64,000 nt of DNA from Micromonospora arborensis (GCF_003205615.1 NZ_PYBV01000036.1:124001-188000), one strand, 5' to 3'; shown: positions 43,353-53,449, counted from the stretch's first letter. Notes: generated from the letters alone by a model not told the origin. A program made the numbers and translations.

Positions 43353-44582
43353 GTGAAGATCGTCGCAGCAGACATCATCGTGTCCAGCCCCGACCGGAAC
43401 TTCGTCACCCTGAAGATCACTACCGATGAGGGCATCACCGGTCTGGGCGACGCCACGCTCAACGGCCGTGAGCTGTCCGTCGCCTCGTACCTGCGGGACC
43501 ACGTCGCCCCGCTGCTGATGGGGCGGGACCCGCACCGGATCGAGGACACCTGGCAGTTCCTGTACCGGTCGGCGTACTGGCGGCGCGGCCCGGTCACCAT
43601 GGCGGCCATCGCCGCGGTGGACGTCGCGCTCTGGGACATCAAGGCCAAGGCTGCCGGCATGCCGCTGTACCAGCTGCTGGGCGGCGCGTCCCGCACCGGG
43701 ATCATGGCGTACGGGCACGCGTCGGGGCGGGACATCCCCGAGCTGTTCGACTCCATCCGCCGCCACCTCGACGAGGGCTTCCGGTCGATCCGGGTGCAGA
43801 CCTCGGTGCCGGGGATCAACGCCGTCTACGGTGTGGCCGCCCAGCCCAGCGCCACCGGCCAGCGCTACGACTACGAACCCGCACAGCGCACCCCGCTGCC
43901 CGTCGAGGAGGACTGGGACACCCGCGCGTACCTGCGCCACCTGCCCCAGGTCTTCGAGGCGGTCCGCAGCGAGTTCGGCCCGGAGCTGCCGCTGCTGCAC
44001 GACGGCCACCACCGGATGACCCCGATCCAGGCCGCCAAGCTCGGCAAGGCCCTCGAACCGTACGACCTGTTCTGGCTGGAGGACTGCACCCCGGCCGAGA
44101 ACCAGGAGGCACTGCGGCTGGTCCGTCAGCACACCACCACCCCGCTGGCCATCGGGGAGGTCTTCAACACGGTCTGGGACTACCAGACCCTGATCCGGGA
44201 GCAGCTGATCGACTACGTCCGGTCCGCGGTCACCCACACCGGCGGCATCACCGCCATGCGCAAGCTGCTCGACTTCGCCGCCCAGTACCAGATCAAGTCC
44301 GGCATCCACGGCCCCACCGACATCTCGCCGGTGGGTATGGCCGCAGCCCTGCACCTGGACCTGGCCATCCACAACTTCGGGATCCAGGAGTACATGAAGC
44401 ACACCCCGCTGGCCAACGAGGTGTTCCGGCAGTCGTTCACCTTCACCGACGGTTACCTGCACCCGGGCGACCAGCCGGGACTCGGGGTGGAGCTCGACGA
44501 GGAGGCGGCGGCCCGGTTCCCGTACGAGCCGGCGTACCTGCCGTTCAACCGGCTCAAGGACGGCACGGTTCATGACTGGTGA
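43353..44582 (+). CDS. manD: D-mannonate dehydratase-family enzyme (ManD/RspA)
   Basis: The product has 409 residues from GTG 43353 after GAAAGG. The full enolase-superfamily layout is present: KIVAADIIVSSPDRNFVTLKI at the start, AYGHASGRDIPEL, the catalytic region LLHDGHHRMTPIQAAKLGKAL, FWLEDCTPAENQEALRLVR and the histidine loop IKSGIHGPTDISPVGMAAAL. ManD dehydrates D-mannonate (some members D-gluconate) to 2-keto-3-deoxygluconate. It overlaps the gluconokinase gene by 11 bases, a hexonate-use pair. The decayed dgoD just upstream suggests these genes once formed a larger hexonate cluster. Confidence 0.9.
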   Translation: MKIVAADIIVSSPDRNFVTLKITTDEGITGLGDATLNGRELSVASYLRDHVAPLLMGRDPHRIEDTWQFLYRSAYWRRGPVTMAAIAAVDVALWDIKAKAAGMPLYQLLGGASRTGIMAYGHASGRDIPELFDSIRRHLDEGFRSIRVQTSVPGINAVYGVAAQPSATGQRYDYEPAQRTPLPVEEDWDTRAYLRHLPQVFEAVRSEFGPELPLLHDGHHRMTPIQAAKLGKALEPYDLFWLEDCTPAENQEALRLVRQHTTTPLAIGEVFNTVWDYQTLIREQLIDYVRSAVTHTGGITAMRKLLDFAAQYQIKSGIHGPTDISPVGMAAALHLDLAIHNFGIQEYMKHTPLANEVFRQSFTFTDGYLHPGDQPGLGVELDEEAAARFPYEPAYLPFNRLKDGTVHDW

Positions 44583-45129
44583 GCGGCCCGGCGACGCCCA
44601 GCCCACCCGGCACGTCGTGGTGATGGGCGTCTCCGGGGCCGGCAAGACCACCGTGGCGCGCGGGATCAGCGCGGCGACCGGGCTGATGTTCGCCGAGGCG
44701 GACGAGTTCCACTCCCCGGAGAACGTGGCGCGGATGCGCTCCGGCGTGCCACTGGACGACACCAACCGCTGGCCCTGGCTGCGGGACATCGCCGCGTGGG
44801 TGGCCGAGCGCGGCGCGGAGGGTCGGTCGACGGTGCTGGCCTGCTCGGCGCTGAAGCGGTCCTATCGGGACGTGCTTCGTCAGGGCCCGAGCCGGGTGGA
44901 TTTCGTGCACCTTGACGGGCCGGCCGAGGTGATCCGGGCCCGGATGGCACGGCGGCAGGGGCACTACATGCCGGCGAGCCTGCTCGAATCGCAGCTCGCC
45001 ACACTGGAACCGGCCGAGCCGGACGAGTCGGTGCTCGTGCTCGATGTCTCGCTCGCCCCGCAAGCGCTGGTGGCGGCAGCCGTCAGCGGCCTCGGCCTGC
45101 CCGTCTCGGCCAGGGTGGGGGACCGGTAG
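44572..45129 (+). CDS. gntK: Gluconokinase
   Basis: The product has 185 residues. The P-loop VMGVSGAGKTTVARGI is near residue 18, followed by the conserved FAEADEFHSPENVARMRSG and PLDDTNRWPWL, ACSALKRSYRDVLR, and the lid region ARRQGHYMPASLLESQLATLE. This is a standard GntK-type kinase making 6-phosphogluconate. Its start lies inside the end of manD, so translation is coupled. Together they suggest gluconate/mannonate use. Confidence 0.93.
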   Translation: MTGERPGDAQPTRHVVVMGVSGAGKTTVARGISAATGLMFAEADEFHSPENVARMRSGVPLDDTNRWPWLRDIAAWVAERGAEGRSTVLACSALKRSYRDVLRQGPSRVDFVHLDGPAEVIRARMARRQGHYMPASLLESQLATLEPAEPDESVLVLDVSLAPQALVAAAVSGLGLPVSARVGDR

Positions 45130-45295
45130 CCGCGGTATCCAGGACCAGCCCGGCGCAGGCTGATCAACCGAAAAGGGGGAGTCCCGGGAACTTTTGCGGA
45201 CCGGTGTCCGACAACCAGGGTGCGCGGCTGACCGGCGCGATTCGACGACGGCATCTCGGCATGGAGGACGTCAGTGGCACCCAGGACGGTGGTCT

Positions 45296-45874
45296 GTGCG
45301 AAACGGCGTCGTTGACGACGACCAGGTGACCCGGTGGGCGCAGGAGGCAGGTCAGGGTGACCGGCAGGCCGCCACGGCGTTCATCCGGGCCCTGCAGGCT
45401 CAGGTCTGGCGGTTCCTGTCGCACCTCGTCGGGCCGGGTGAGGCCGACGACCTGACTCAGGAGACGTTCCTGCGGGCATTTCGTAACCTGCCCGGATTCG
45501 CCGGCCGCTCGTCGGCCCGGACGTGGGTGTTCACGATCGCCCGGCGCGTTGCCGTGGATCACGTCCGGACGGCGGTGGCCCGGCCACGGTCGGCGATGGT
45601 GCCGGACTGGCAGGCGGCGGCCGAGGCCGCCGGCGCGATCACGGGCGGCGCCGACGAGGGAGTGACCCTGCAGCAGTTGATCGCCGGCCTGACCAGGGAG
45701 CGACGCGAGGCGTTCGTCGCCACCCAGGTGCTCGGCCTGTCCTACGCCGAGGCCGCGGACCTCTGCCAGTGCCCCGTCGGCACGATCCGCTCCCGGGTCG
45801 CCCGGGCCCGCGAGGATCTCGTCGCGGCCTGGCAGGCCGACACCGGCCCGAGCCATGGGCGACGAACCGGCTGA
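45296..45874 (+). CDS. ECF RNA polymerase sigma factor
   Basis: The product has 192 residues from GTG 45296. Region 2 is LQAQVWRFLSHLVGPGEADDLTQETFLRAFRNLPG with RTWVFTIARRVAVDHVR; region 4 is LTRERREAFVATQVLGLSYAEAADLCQCPVGTIRSRVARARE. A normal neighbour would be a zinc-containing anti-sigma factor, but here a truncated MFS gene follows after nine bases, so the partner may have been lost. TTG 45194 is an alternative start. Confidence 0.88.
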   Translation: MRNGVVDDDQVTRWAQEAGQGDRQAATAFIRALQAQVWRFLSHLVGPGEADDLTQETFLRAFRNLPGFAGRSSARTWVFTIARRVAVDHVRTAVARPRSAMVPDWQAAAEAAGAITGGADEGVTLQQLIAGLTRERREAFVATQVLGLSYAEAADLCQCPVGTIRSRVARAREDLVAAWQADTGPSHGRRTG

Positions 45875-45883
45875 TCGTGAATA

Positions 45884-46240
45884 TTGATACTGGTCGGTCT
45901 GGCCCTGCTCACCGCCGGAGGCGCGGCGCTCGGCGGGGTGGTCTTCGCCGACGGCGGCTACCAGTGGCTCGCGGTCGGCCTCCTGATGACCGGTTTCGGT
46001 GTCTCCTACGCCTTGCCAGCGCTGGTCACGGCCCTCGTCGGCGCCGCCCCGACGGGCACGGCCGGTGCGGTGGGTGGCCTGCTCAACGCCGTGCGGCAGG
46101 TCGGCGCCACCCTCGGTGTCGTCGTCATGGGCGCTGCTGCCGCCGTCGGCACCGGCTGGGCTCTGCTGATCTCGGCCGCGGTCTGCGCCGTCGCCTGGCT
46201 CGTGTTCGCTGTCGCGCGCCCGGCCGAGACGACCGGATGA
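45884..46240 (+). pseudogene. MFS transporter, C-terminal fragment
   Basis: About 118 residues carry four membrane segments typical of the end of DHA2-type drug transporters (LVGLALLTAGGAALGGVVF, GLLMTGFGVSYALPALVT, GAVGGLLNAVRQVGATLGVVV, GWALLISAAVCAVAWLVFA). The first two thirds of the protein are missing and an in-frame stop (45878-45880) lies just before. It is a remnant, fused by deletion to the end of the ECF sigma gene. Confidence 0.75.
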
Positions 46241-46308
46241 GACCGGGGCGGGGCGGTGTCGATTCCTCGCTTTCCAGGAACCGCGCCCGCCCCGCCCGTC
46301 TCGTCGGG

Positions 46309-49300
46309 TTAACCCAGGTGAGCTTCGATGGCCTCGATGATGCGCGGACGCAGCTCGGCGGCGCGGATGACGGCATCCACCGAGCCGACCTCGACGGCGC
46401 GCTGGATGTTGTGCACCCGGTCGAACTCCGTGGCCACCTCACCGAGCTTCTCCGTGCGTACCGACGAGCGCAGCTCGTCGAGCTCCGCCGTGAGCGCGGC
46501 GCGTTCGGTGCCGGCCGAGGCGGCCACACTGGCCTCCAGGTCCCGCACCCGGGGGTCGGCGGCCGTGCGGGCGTTGACGTCGGCGGAGAACACCACCGCG
46601 GCGGCGGGTGCGCCACCGAGCACCGAGGCGAACGAGCCCTCCAGCGCCAGCACCGTCATGTTCGGGTTCAGCGCCTTCGAGAACACCACGAACGCGCCGC
46701 CGTGGTAACGCGAGATCACGCAGAAGACGATCGGCCCCCGGAAGTTCACGATCGCCCGGCCGATCTCGGCGCCATACTCCAACTGCAGCTTGCGCATCGA
46801 CTCCGGTGAACCGTCGAAGCCGGACAGGTTCGCCAGTACGACGAGAGGCCGGTTGCCGCTTGCCACGTTGATCGCCCGCGCGGCCTTCTTCGACGAGCGG
46901 GGGAACAACGTGCCGGCGGTGTAGGTGTCCGGGCCGTCGGTGGGTGGGAAGCCATGCCGGGGCACCGACCGGGACTCGATGCCCAGCAGACAGACCGGGA
47001 TGCCGCCGAGGTGGATGTCCTGCACGACCGCGGTGTCCGCGTCCGCCATGCCCGCCCAGCGCTCCAACACCGGGTGGTCCTGGTCGGAGAGGGCCCGCAT
47101 CACCGTACGGATGTCGAACGGCTTCTTGCGGTCCGGGTTGTGCTCGACCGAGAAGATCTCCCCGACGGTGCTGAAGGCGCTGCCCGCGACGTCGTGCGGG
47201 AAGGTGGAGATGTCGCGGTCCGCGGGGTCGGTGGTGGCCGCCCGCCGTGGCGCGTCCTCGCCGGGCGCGACGTACGTGTGGTCGTAGTGCGACATCACCA
47301 CGTCCCGCGCGGCGGTCAGGTTCGGCGCCCAGTACTGCGCCTGCCCGTTCGGCCCCATCACCCGGTCGTAGCCGCCGATGCCGAAGTTGTCCTCCGCGGA
47401 CACGCCACCGGAGAAGTCGAGCGACTGCTTGCCGGTGAGCACCATCGCCGAGTCGGGGGTCATCACCAGGATGCCCTTGGTGTGCATGAGCATCGTCGCC
47501 TCGGCGTTCCAGTACGGCTGCGCACCGACGTTGATGCCCGCGACCACGACGTTGATCTCACCGCCGGCCTGGGTGAACTCGACGATCCGCTTCAGCGCCG
47601 CGGCCACCCAGTCCATGTTCTCCGTACCGGTGGTCATGGAGATTCGGGCGCCGGCGGACAGCGCCCACCACTCCAGCGGCACGTTCATCCGCTCCGCGAG
47701 GTCCAGGGCGGCGATCACGCGCCGGCACTCGGGCTCCGACAGGGCGCCCAACGCCTTCGTCGGGTCACCGAGCAGCACCACCCGGGTGACACCCTGCGGG
47801 TGCCGCTCGGTCGGCGTGGTGACCACCCCGGCGACGACCGCGGCGCTGTTGCGCCCCTTCGGACGATCCACCGGCACCAGCTGGTGGTCGTCATCGAGGT
47901 CGTGTTCGGCGAAGTCGCCGAGCCGGCCGGTCAGCTCGTACGGGTACACGGTGTTGCGGCTGCTCGCCCGCAGCACCTTCAGCCGGTACTCGTCGAGCGG
48001 TTCGAGTGGCTCGACCGGCGGCTCACCGACGGTCAGCTCGGCGCCACCCGCGGCGTCGAACGAGATCCGTACGGCGATCTTGGTCAGCTCGCCGGTCCGG
48101 CGGTCGCGCTGCCGCGCGATGAACAGGATCTCCTCCAGCCCGGCGCCCGCGGTCGTCGGGCGGACGCGCCCGGCGATCATCTCCATCTCCTCGCGAGTTA
48201 GCTCGCTCGGCGGCCAGACGTAGATCACGATCCGGTTGGTGTTGAAGCGCGTCTTCGACGGTCGCCGCGACTGGGCGCGGCGGATCGAGTCGAGGCAGGC
48301 GGCGACGGCGTCCTCGGTGGTCGGCAGCGCCACCAGGCGCCCGTCCTGCTCGCGAAGCTCGGTCAGGTCACGTACCTGCGCGAACGCGACGAGGCGCTCG
48401 TCGGCCCGGTTGTCCCGCGCCACGCACTGGAAGAGGTAGACCTCCTCGTCCGCCGACGGCAGCCGGGTCAGGTCGAACTTGTGCAGCCGCTCCAACTGCA
48501 TCCGCTGCGCGATGTACGGGTGCAGGCCGCGGATCAGCCGGTCCTCGGTCATCCCATCGCTGGACGGGCGGAAGGTGAAGTGGTGGTGCATGACCGCTCC
48601 GCCGCGACCCGCGACGGTGGTGGTGACCCGGCGGACCTGGGTGGGCAGCGGCTGCGCGGCGACGACCTCGGCCAGCGCGGCGGCCATCGCGTCGAAGTCC
48701 TCCGGCTGGTTCTCCCAGCCGAGGTAGATGTCGGCGTCGACGGAGTCCTCGCCGCTGGCCAGCTCGGCCAGGCCACGCAGTGCGCTGCCCAGCGCGTCGA
48801 AACTCACGGCGGCGGAGACGACGCTGGAGTCGGCGCGCTCGGCGACCACGAACGTGCAGCCCGCGACCTCGTGCGCGCGCACCCTCGCGAGCGCCTTGTT
48901 GCCGTAGTACCGCCGGGTCAGCACCTCCAGCATGACCGCGTTGTCGAGGTTGTCGCGGACGAGCCGCTGGCCGAGCAGCCGGACCAGCGGTTCGGTGCTG
49001 CGTACCATCTCGGCGATGCGCTCGGCGCGGTCCGCCGCGTCCGGGTGGGCGTCGAGGTGCCGCAGGTGCCCACGGACCTCGGCGTAGACGCGGGCGCGGT
49101 TGCGACGCAGCAGCGGCTGGGCGAACCAGGCGAACACCACGCCGCGGGCGAGGTCCGCGACTGCGGGGAAGCGGACCTGCGTCGCGGCGATCAGCCGCTC
49201 CAGCGCGAGGCCGGCGGGTTCGCGAAGCGTGTCGTCCGGCGGGGTTTCCCGCAGCCAGGCGCGCAGCAGCGTCGCGATGACCGTGGCGTCGGCGGACGCG

Positions 49301-51771
49301 CGTTGCTGGGCGAGGAAGATCCGGAAGACGGCGGCTTCGACTGCGGGGGAGCGTTCCAGGTCGGTGACGCCGTAGTGGCCGAGCGCCTTGGCGAGCTTGG
49401 TCTGGAAGGCGTCCGGCAGCCCGGCCCGCTCGACGTCGAGGCTCTGCAGGTAGGTGTGGAAGTACTCCCGGGCGCTGTGGACGTGTGACGCGCCGCCGTC
49501 CTCGCCGGTCGGCCGGTTGCGACTCAGTTCGGCGAGGTCGGCGAACACCTCGATGAGATCGAGCTCCGCGGCCAGCGGCCGGGAACCGGCGTCGGTGGCA
49601 GCCCGCCGGGCGGTCAGGTAACCGTCGAGCACCCGACGGTCGTCGTGCGGGTCGACGTCGAAGCCGAGCAGCAGACCGCGCAGGTCCTCCTGACCGCGCC
49701 GGCTGCGCTCGTCCGCCGGAGTGTTCTCGGCGGCGGTGGGCAGGTCCAGTTCGACGGTCTCGGCGGCCGGGTCGTCCGTGGTCTCGGCGGCCTCGTCCGC
49801 GAGCGGCTCCAGGCGCAGCAGCGGCGCACCCGCCTCGACCTGGCTGCCCACGGAGACGGCGCACTCCTTCAGCCGCGCCTTGAACGGCGCCCGCAGCACC
49901 GTCTCCATCTTCATCGCTTCGAGCACCAGCACCGGTGCGCCCGCCTCGACCTCGGCGCCGACCTCCAGCGGCGTGGCGACGACCAGCGCGGGCATCGGGG
50001 AACGCAGGACGCCACCCTCGTCGCGGCTGACCCGGTGGGTCACGCCGTCCACCTCGACCAGGTGGGTCGGCCCGTAGGTGCCGGTGAGCAGGCGGTACCG
50101 GATGCCGTTGACGACGATCTGGCCGGTGTGCCGATCGAAGCGGTCGAGGTCGACGTCGGCGGTGCGGACGACGGCACCCGTCTCGATGCCGACGCGGAAC
50201 CGGTGTGCGCCGACCCGCGCGACGCGCGTGCGGTAGCTGACACCGCGCAGCTTGAGGTCCAACGGTCGGCCGCTGGCGTGCTGCACCTGCGGGCGCCCGC
50301 CGGACGCCGTCGACAGCAACCGCTGCCGCTCGACGCGCTCCTCCTCCTCGTACGCCTCGATGGCGGCGGCGGCCAGGGCGACCGCGGAGTGGCGGTGCGT
50401 GACGAGCCGGCCCTCGCTGCGGACGCGGTCGATCCAGCCGGTGTCCGCGCTGGCGTCGATCACCTCGGGCTGGTCGAGCAGGTCGAGCACGAAGCTCTTG
50501 TTCGTCGCGCCACCCTCGATGATCACCGTGGTGTTCGCCATCGCCCGGCGCAGCTTGCCGAGTGCCTCGTCGCGGTCGCGGCCGTACGCGATGATCTTCG
50601 CGATCATCGAGTCGAAGTCGGCCGGGATGGTGTCGCCCTCGCTGACGCCGGTGTCCACCCGGATGCCCGGCCCGCTGGGCAGGTCCAGTCGTGCGATGCG
50701 GCCGGGTGACGGCGCGAAGTCACGGTCCGGGTCCTCGGCGTTGAGCCGCGCCTCGATGGCGTGCCCGCGCTCGGCTGGCGGCGTACCTTCGAGTCGCCCA
50801 CCCGATGCGACGTGCAGCTGTGCCTTGACCAGGTCGAACCCGGTGGTCAGCTCGGTGATCGGGTGCTCGACCTGGAGGCGGGTGTTGACCTCGAGGAACG
50901 CGAACAGGCGGTCGCCGGGGTGGTAGAGGAACTCGACGGTCGCCGCGCCGCGGTAACCGACCGCAACGGCCAGCCGCTCGGCCGACGTCTTCAGTTCGGC
51001 GGCCTGCGCCGGATCGAGCACCGGCGACGCCGACTCCTCGATGACCTTCTGGTTGCGTCGCTGCACGGAGCAGTCGCGGACGCCGAGCGCCCACGCGGTG
51101 CCCTGTCCGTCGGCGATGACCTGGACCTCGACGTGCCGGGCGCCGGTGACCAGGCGCTCCAGGAACACGATGCCGCTGCCGAACGCCCGTGCCGCCTCCT
51201 GGCTGGTGCGCTCGTACGCGTCGACCAGTTCGGCCTCGTTCCTGATCACGCGGATGCCGCGTCCGCCGCCACCGGCGGTCGCCTTCAGCATCAGCGGGTA
51301 GCCGACCTCGGCTGCCGAAGCCCGGGCGGCGTCCAGGGTCTCGACGGCACCGCGGCTCCACGGAGCGACCGGTACGCCGACCTTCTCGGCGATCAGCTTC
51401 GAGCCGATCTTGTCGCCGAGTTGGCGCATGGCGTCCGGGCTGGGCCCGACGAACGTGACGCCGATCTTCTCGCACAGCTCGGCGAACGCTGGATCCTCGG
51501 CGACGAAACCCCAACCGACCCACGCCGCGTCGGCCCCGGTCTCCGTCAGGGCGCGCTCCAGCACCGCCAGATTGAGGTACGGGCGGGCGGATGCTGGACC
51601 GAGATCGTAGGCGATGTCCGCTTCGCGCACGAAGGTGGCGGTACGGTCGACGTCGGTGTAAAGAGCGACGGTTTCGATCTGCACGCCGGTCTCCGCGGCC
51701 AACTCGCGGACCGCGTGGATGAGCCGCATGGCGGCTTCACCACGGTTGACGATGGCGACACGGTTGAACAC
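46309..51771 (-). CDS. Multidomain acyl-CoA carboxylase (single-chain, eukaryote-like)
   Basis: The product has 1,820 residues from GTG 51771. The biotin carboxylase domain (about 1-450) shows KATAGGGGRGIRVIRNEAEL, RDCSVQRRNQKVIEE and FLEVNTRLQVEHPITE. The biotin carrier domain has the lysine in VLEAMKMETVLR near residue 615. A helical central region (about 690-1150) and a carboxyltransferase domain with two halves (about 1200-1800; GINVGAQPYWNAEATMLMHT, FSGGVSAEDNFGIGGYDRVM, RGPIVFCVISRYHGGAFVVF) follow. It makes malonyl-CoA or a related acyl-CoA from bicarbonate and ATP. Such single-chain enzymes are typical of eukaryotes but known from a few actinomycetes; the usual bacterial enzyme is split into separate subunits. 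Confidence 0.92.
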   Translation of the reverse strand: MFNRVAIVNRGEAAMRLIHAVRELAAETGVQIETVALYTDVDRTATFVREADIAYDLGPASARPYLNLAVLERALTETGADAAWVGWGFVAEDPAFAELCEKIGVTFVGPSPDAMRQLGDKIGSKLIAEKVGVPVAPWSRGAVETLDAARASAAEVGYPLMLKATAGGGGRGIRVIRNEAELVDAYERTSQEAARAFGSGIVFLERLVTGARHVEVQVIADGQGTAWALGVRDCSVQRRNQKVIEESASPVLDPAQAAELKTSAERLAVAVGYRGAATVEFLYHPGDRLFAFLEVNTRLQVEHPITELTTGFDLVKAQLHVASGGRLEGTPPAERGHAIEARLNAEDPDRDFAPSPGRIARLDLPSGPGIRVDTGVSEGDTIPADFDSMIAKIIAYGRDRDEALGKLRRAMANTTVIIEGGATNKSFVLDLLDQPEVIDASADTGWIDRVRSEGRLVTHRHSAVALAAAAIEAYEEEERVERQRLLSTASGGRPQVQHASGRPLDLKLRGVSYRTRVARVGAHRFRVGIETGAVVRTADVDLDRFDRHTGQIVVNGIRYRLLTGTYGPTHLVEVDGVTHRVSRDEGGVLRSPMPALVVATPLEVGAEVEAGAPVLVLEAMKMETVLRAPFKARLKECAVSVGSQVEAGAPLLRLEPLADEAAETTDDPAAETVELDLPTAAENTPADERSRRGQEDLRGLLLGFDVDPHDDRRVLDGYLTARRAATDAGSRPLAAELDLIEVFADLAELSRNRPTGEDGGASHVHSAREYFHTYLQSLDVERAGLPDAFQTKLAKALGHYGVTDLERSPAVEAAVFRIFLAQQRASADATVIATLLRAWLRETPPDDTLREPAGLALERLIAATQVRFPAVADLARGVVFAWFAQPLLRRNRARVYAEVRGHLRHLDAHPDAADRAERIAEMVRSTEPLVRLLGQRLVRDNLDNAVMLEVLTRRYYGNKALARVRAHEVAGCTFVVAERADSSVVSAAVSFDALGSALRGLAELASGEDSVDADIYLGWENQPEDFDAMAAALAEVVAAQPLPTQVRRVTTTVAGRGGAVMHHHFTFRPSSDGMTEDRLIRGLHPYIAQRMQLERLHKFDLTRLPSADEEVYLFQCVARDNRADERLVAFAQVRDLTELREQDGRLVALPTTEDAVAACLDSIRRAQSRRPSKTRFNTNRIVIYVWPPSELTREEMEMIAGRVRPTTAGAGLEEILFIARQRDRRTGELTKIAVRISFDAAGGAELTVGEPPVEPLEPLDEYRLKVLRASSRNTVYPYELTGRLGDFAEHDLDDDHQLVPVDRPKGRNSAAVVAGVVTTPTERHPQGVTRVVLLGDPTKALGALSEPECRRVIAALDLAERMNVPLEWWALSAGARISMTTGTENMDWVAAALKRIVEFTQAGGEINVVVAGINVGAQPYWNAEATMLMHTKGILVMTPDSAMVLTGKQSLDFSGGVSAEDNFGIGGYDRVMGPNGQAQYWAPNLTAARDVVMSHYDHTYVAPGEDAPRRAATTDPADRDISTFPHDVAGSAFSTVGEIFSVEHNPDRKKPFDIRTVMRALSDQDHPVLERWAGMADADTAVVQDIHLGGIPVCLLGIESRSVPRHGFPPTDGPDTYTAGTLFPRSSKKAARAINVASGNRPLVVLANLSGFDGSPESMRKLQLEYGAEIGRAIVNFRGPIVFCVISRYHGGAFVVFSKALNPNMTVLALEGSFASVLGGAPAAAVVFSADVNARTAADPRVRDLEASVAASAGTERAALTAELDELRSSVRTEKLGEVATEFDRVHNIQRAVEVGSVDAVIRAAELRPRIIEAIEAHLG

Positions 51772-52102
51772 CCGACTGACCCCTTAGCTAGACCTCGAAC
51801 TGCGTGCCGCGAGACGACGGCTCCCAGCAGTGATCACCTTTCCGGTTGGCGGCGGCCAGCGCTATGGCGCAACCACCGAACCAACAGTCCCTCAGTTGTA
51901 GGAAGTGCACAAAAGTTTTTGGCGGGCCCTCGGGTCTGCGCCCGCAGTTGATCAAGGCGGTGCGGGTGGTTCACGTCGGCCGCCTCTCCTGTTCACCACC
52001 GAGTGATCGGCTGGTCCGGTAATCATCGCCGGTCCGGTCAACCGCCGGCCCGGCTCGAACATCCCGGCACAGGGCCAGGAACCGCACCAAGAAAGGAGCG
52101 CA
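51772..52102. other. Divergent intergenic region
   Basis: This contains the promoter regions of the carboxylase (minus) and the phosphodiester-glycosidase-like gene (plus). The plus-strand gene has a clear AAAGGAGCG ribosome binding site at 52092-52100. I see no RNA gene or repeat. Confidence 0.5.
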
Positions 52103-53359
52103 ATGAGGCCCTTGAACCTCGTGCGCCCGAGTCTGGCGCTGCTGCTCGCCGCAGGGCTGAGCACAGTCGTGACGCCGGCCGGCGCGGCCCACGCAGCGGC
52201 TGCCACCGTATCCGCCTCGAACTCGCCGATCACCTTCACCTCCAGTGAGCAACTCGCCCCGGGCGTGACCTACGGCTCATTCGAGGTGAGCACCCCCCGT
52301 GGCGTCACCGTCGGCTACCTGCTCACGGCCGACCTGAGCAAGAACAAGGTCTCCCTGGACCTGCTGCACCCCGACGCGGTCGCGCAACGCCAGGTGATCT
52401 CCTCGATGGCGAACGACCAGGGCGCCATCGCCGGCGTGAACGGAGACTTCTTCAACAACGCGGAGACCCACGCCGGCGTCACGCCGACCTACTCGTCGTC
52501 GGGTCCGGAGATCGCCGACGGTGCGGAGCTGAAGTTCGCGGTGCCGAACGCGCAGCGCTTCGGCCCCGGCCTCGCCCCCGGTACCTCGACCCGCGACGTG
52601 TTCGGCGTCGGCGTGAACGGCAAGGCGCGCGTCGACACCCTGAGCCTGGACGGCGAGGTACGCAGCAAGAAGGGCACGATCGCCCTCAGCGGCCTCAACC
52701 AGTACGCGCTCCCGGTCGACGGCGTCGGCCTGTTCACCTCCGAGTGGGGCACCGCCTCCCGGGTCCGGTCGACCTGCGGCACCGACACGAGCCGTAGCGA
52801 CCCGTGCAGCACCCACACCTACGAGGTGACCGTCCGCGACGGCGTGGTGACCGCGGTGGGTCAGGCGCCCGGCGCGGGCGCGATCCCGGCCGACACCCAG
52901 GTGCTGGTCGGCCGGGAGGGCGGCGCGGACACGCTCGACGATCTCGTCGTCGGTGACCGGGTACAGGTGGGCGAGAAGCTGGTCTCGGCGGGCAAGCCGA
53001 AGCTGACGTTCGCGGTCGGTGGCGCGCCGATCCTGCGCGACGGTGCGCCGTTGGCCGGCCTGGACACCAAGACCGCGGCGGTACGCAGCTCGGCCGGCGT
53101 CAGCCCGGACGGCAGGACCGTGTACCTCGTGGCGCTTGCCGGCCGCGCTCCGGCCAGCGCCGGCTTCACGATCGCCGAGCTGGCCGACCTGATGCGCTCA
53201 CTCGGTGCGGACGCCGCGGTGAACCTGGACGGCGGCGGGTCGAGCACGGTCGCCGTACGGGAGCCGGGCCAGGCCGCGGCCACCGCCCGCAACAGCCCGT
53301 CCGACGGCGCGGAGCGTCTGGTCGCCAACGGCATCGGCATCTTCGTGGGCCGGCACTGA
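52103..53359 (+). CDS. Secreted phosphodiester glycosidase-family protein (NAGPA domain)
   Basis: The product has 418 residues. The signal peptide is LARPSLALLLAAGLSTVV-like, ending near AGAAHAAA. The NAGPA (phosphodiester glycosidase) domain shows QGAIAGVNGDFFNNAETHAG, the RTVYLVALAGRAPASAGFTI segment and the signature LGADAAVNLDGGGSSTVAVRE close to the C-terminus. Family members cleave glycoside-phosphodiester bonds, for instance in wall polymers or exopolysaccharides; the substrate here is unknown. A strong terminator hairpin follows. Confidence 0.9.
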   Translation: MRPLNLVRPSLALLLAAGLSTVVTPAGAAHAAAATVSASNSPITFTSSEQLAPGVTYGSFEVSTPRGVTVGYLLTADLSKNKVSLDLLHPDAVAQRQVISSMANDQGAIAGVNGDFFNNAETHAGVTPTYSSSGPEIADGAELKFAVPNAQRFGPGLAPGTSTRDVFGVGVNGKARVDTLSLDGEVRSKKGTIALSGLNQYALPVDGVGLFTSEWGTASRVRSTCGTDTSRSDPCSTHTYEVTVRDGVVTAVGQAPGAGAIPADTQVLVGREGGADTLDDLVVGDRVQVGEKLVSAGKPKLTFAVGGAPILRDGAPLAGLDTKTAAVRSSAGVSPDGRTVYLVALAGRAPASAGFTIAELADLMRSLGADAAVNLDGGGSSTVAVREPGQAAATARNSPSDGAERLVANGIGIFVGRH

Positions 53360-53373
53360 TCTGTCGATCCGCA

Positions 53374-53414
53374 CGGAATCGCCCCGCCCGGTGTCATCGG
53401 ACGGGGCGATTCCG
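53374..53414 (+). terminator. Terminator after the NAGPA gene
   Basis: A perfect 13-base stem (CGGAATCGCCCCG with its complement at 53402-53414) and a 15-base loop lie directly after the stop codon. Confidence 0.85.
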
Positions 53415-53449
53415 CATCTCGCACACGGCGCCGCGGGAGGCAATCGCAC

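Noticed and set aside
46954..49488. Long plus-strand frames (415 and 335 residues) within the carboxylase gene
   Set aside because: They mirror the carboxylase codons and show no domain content.
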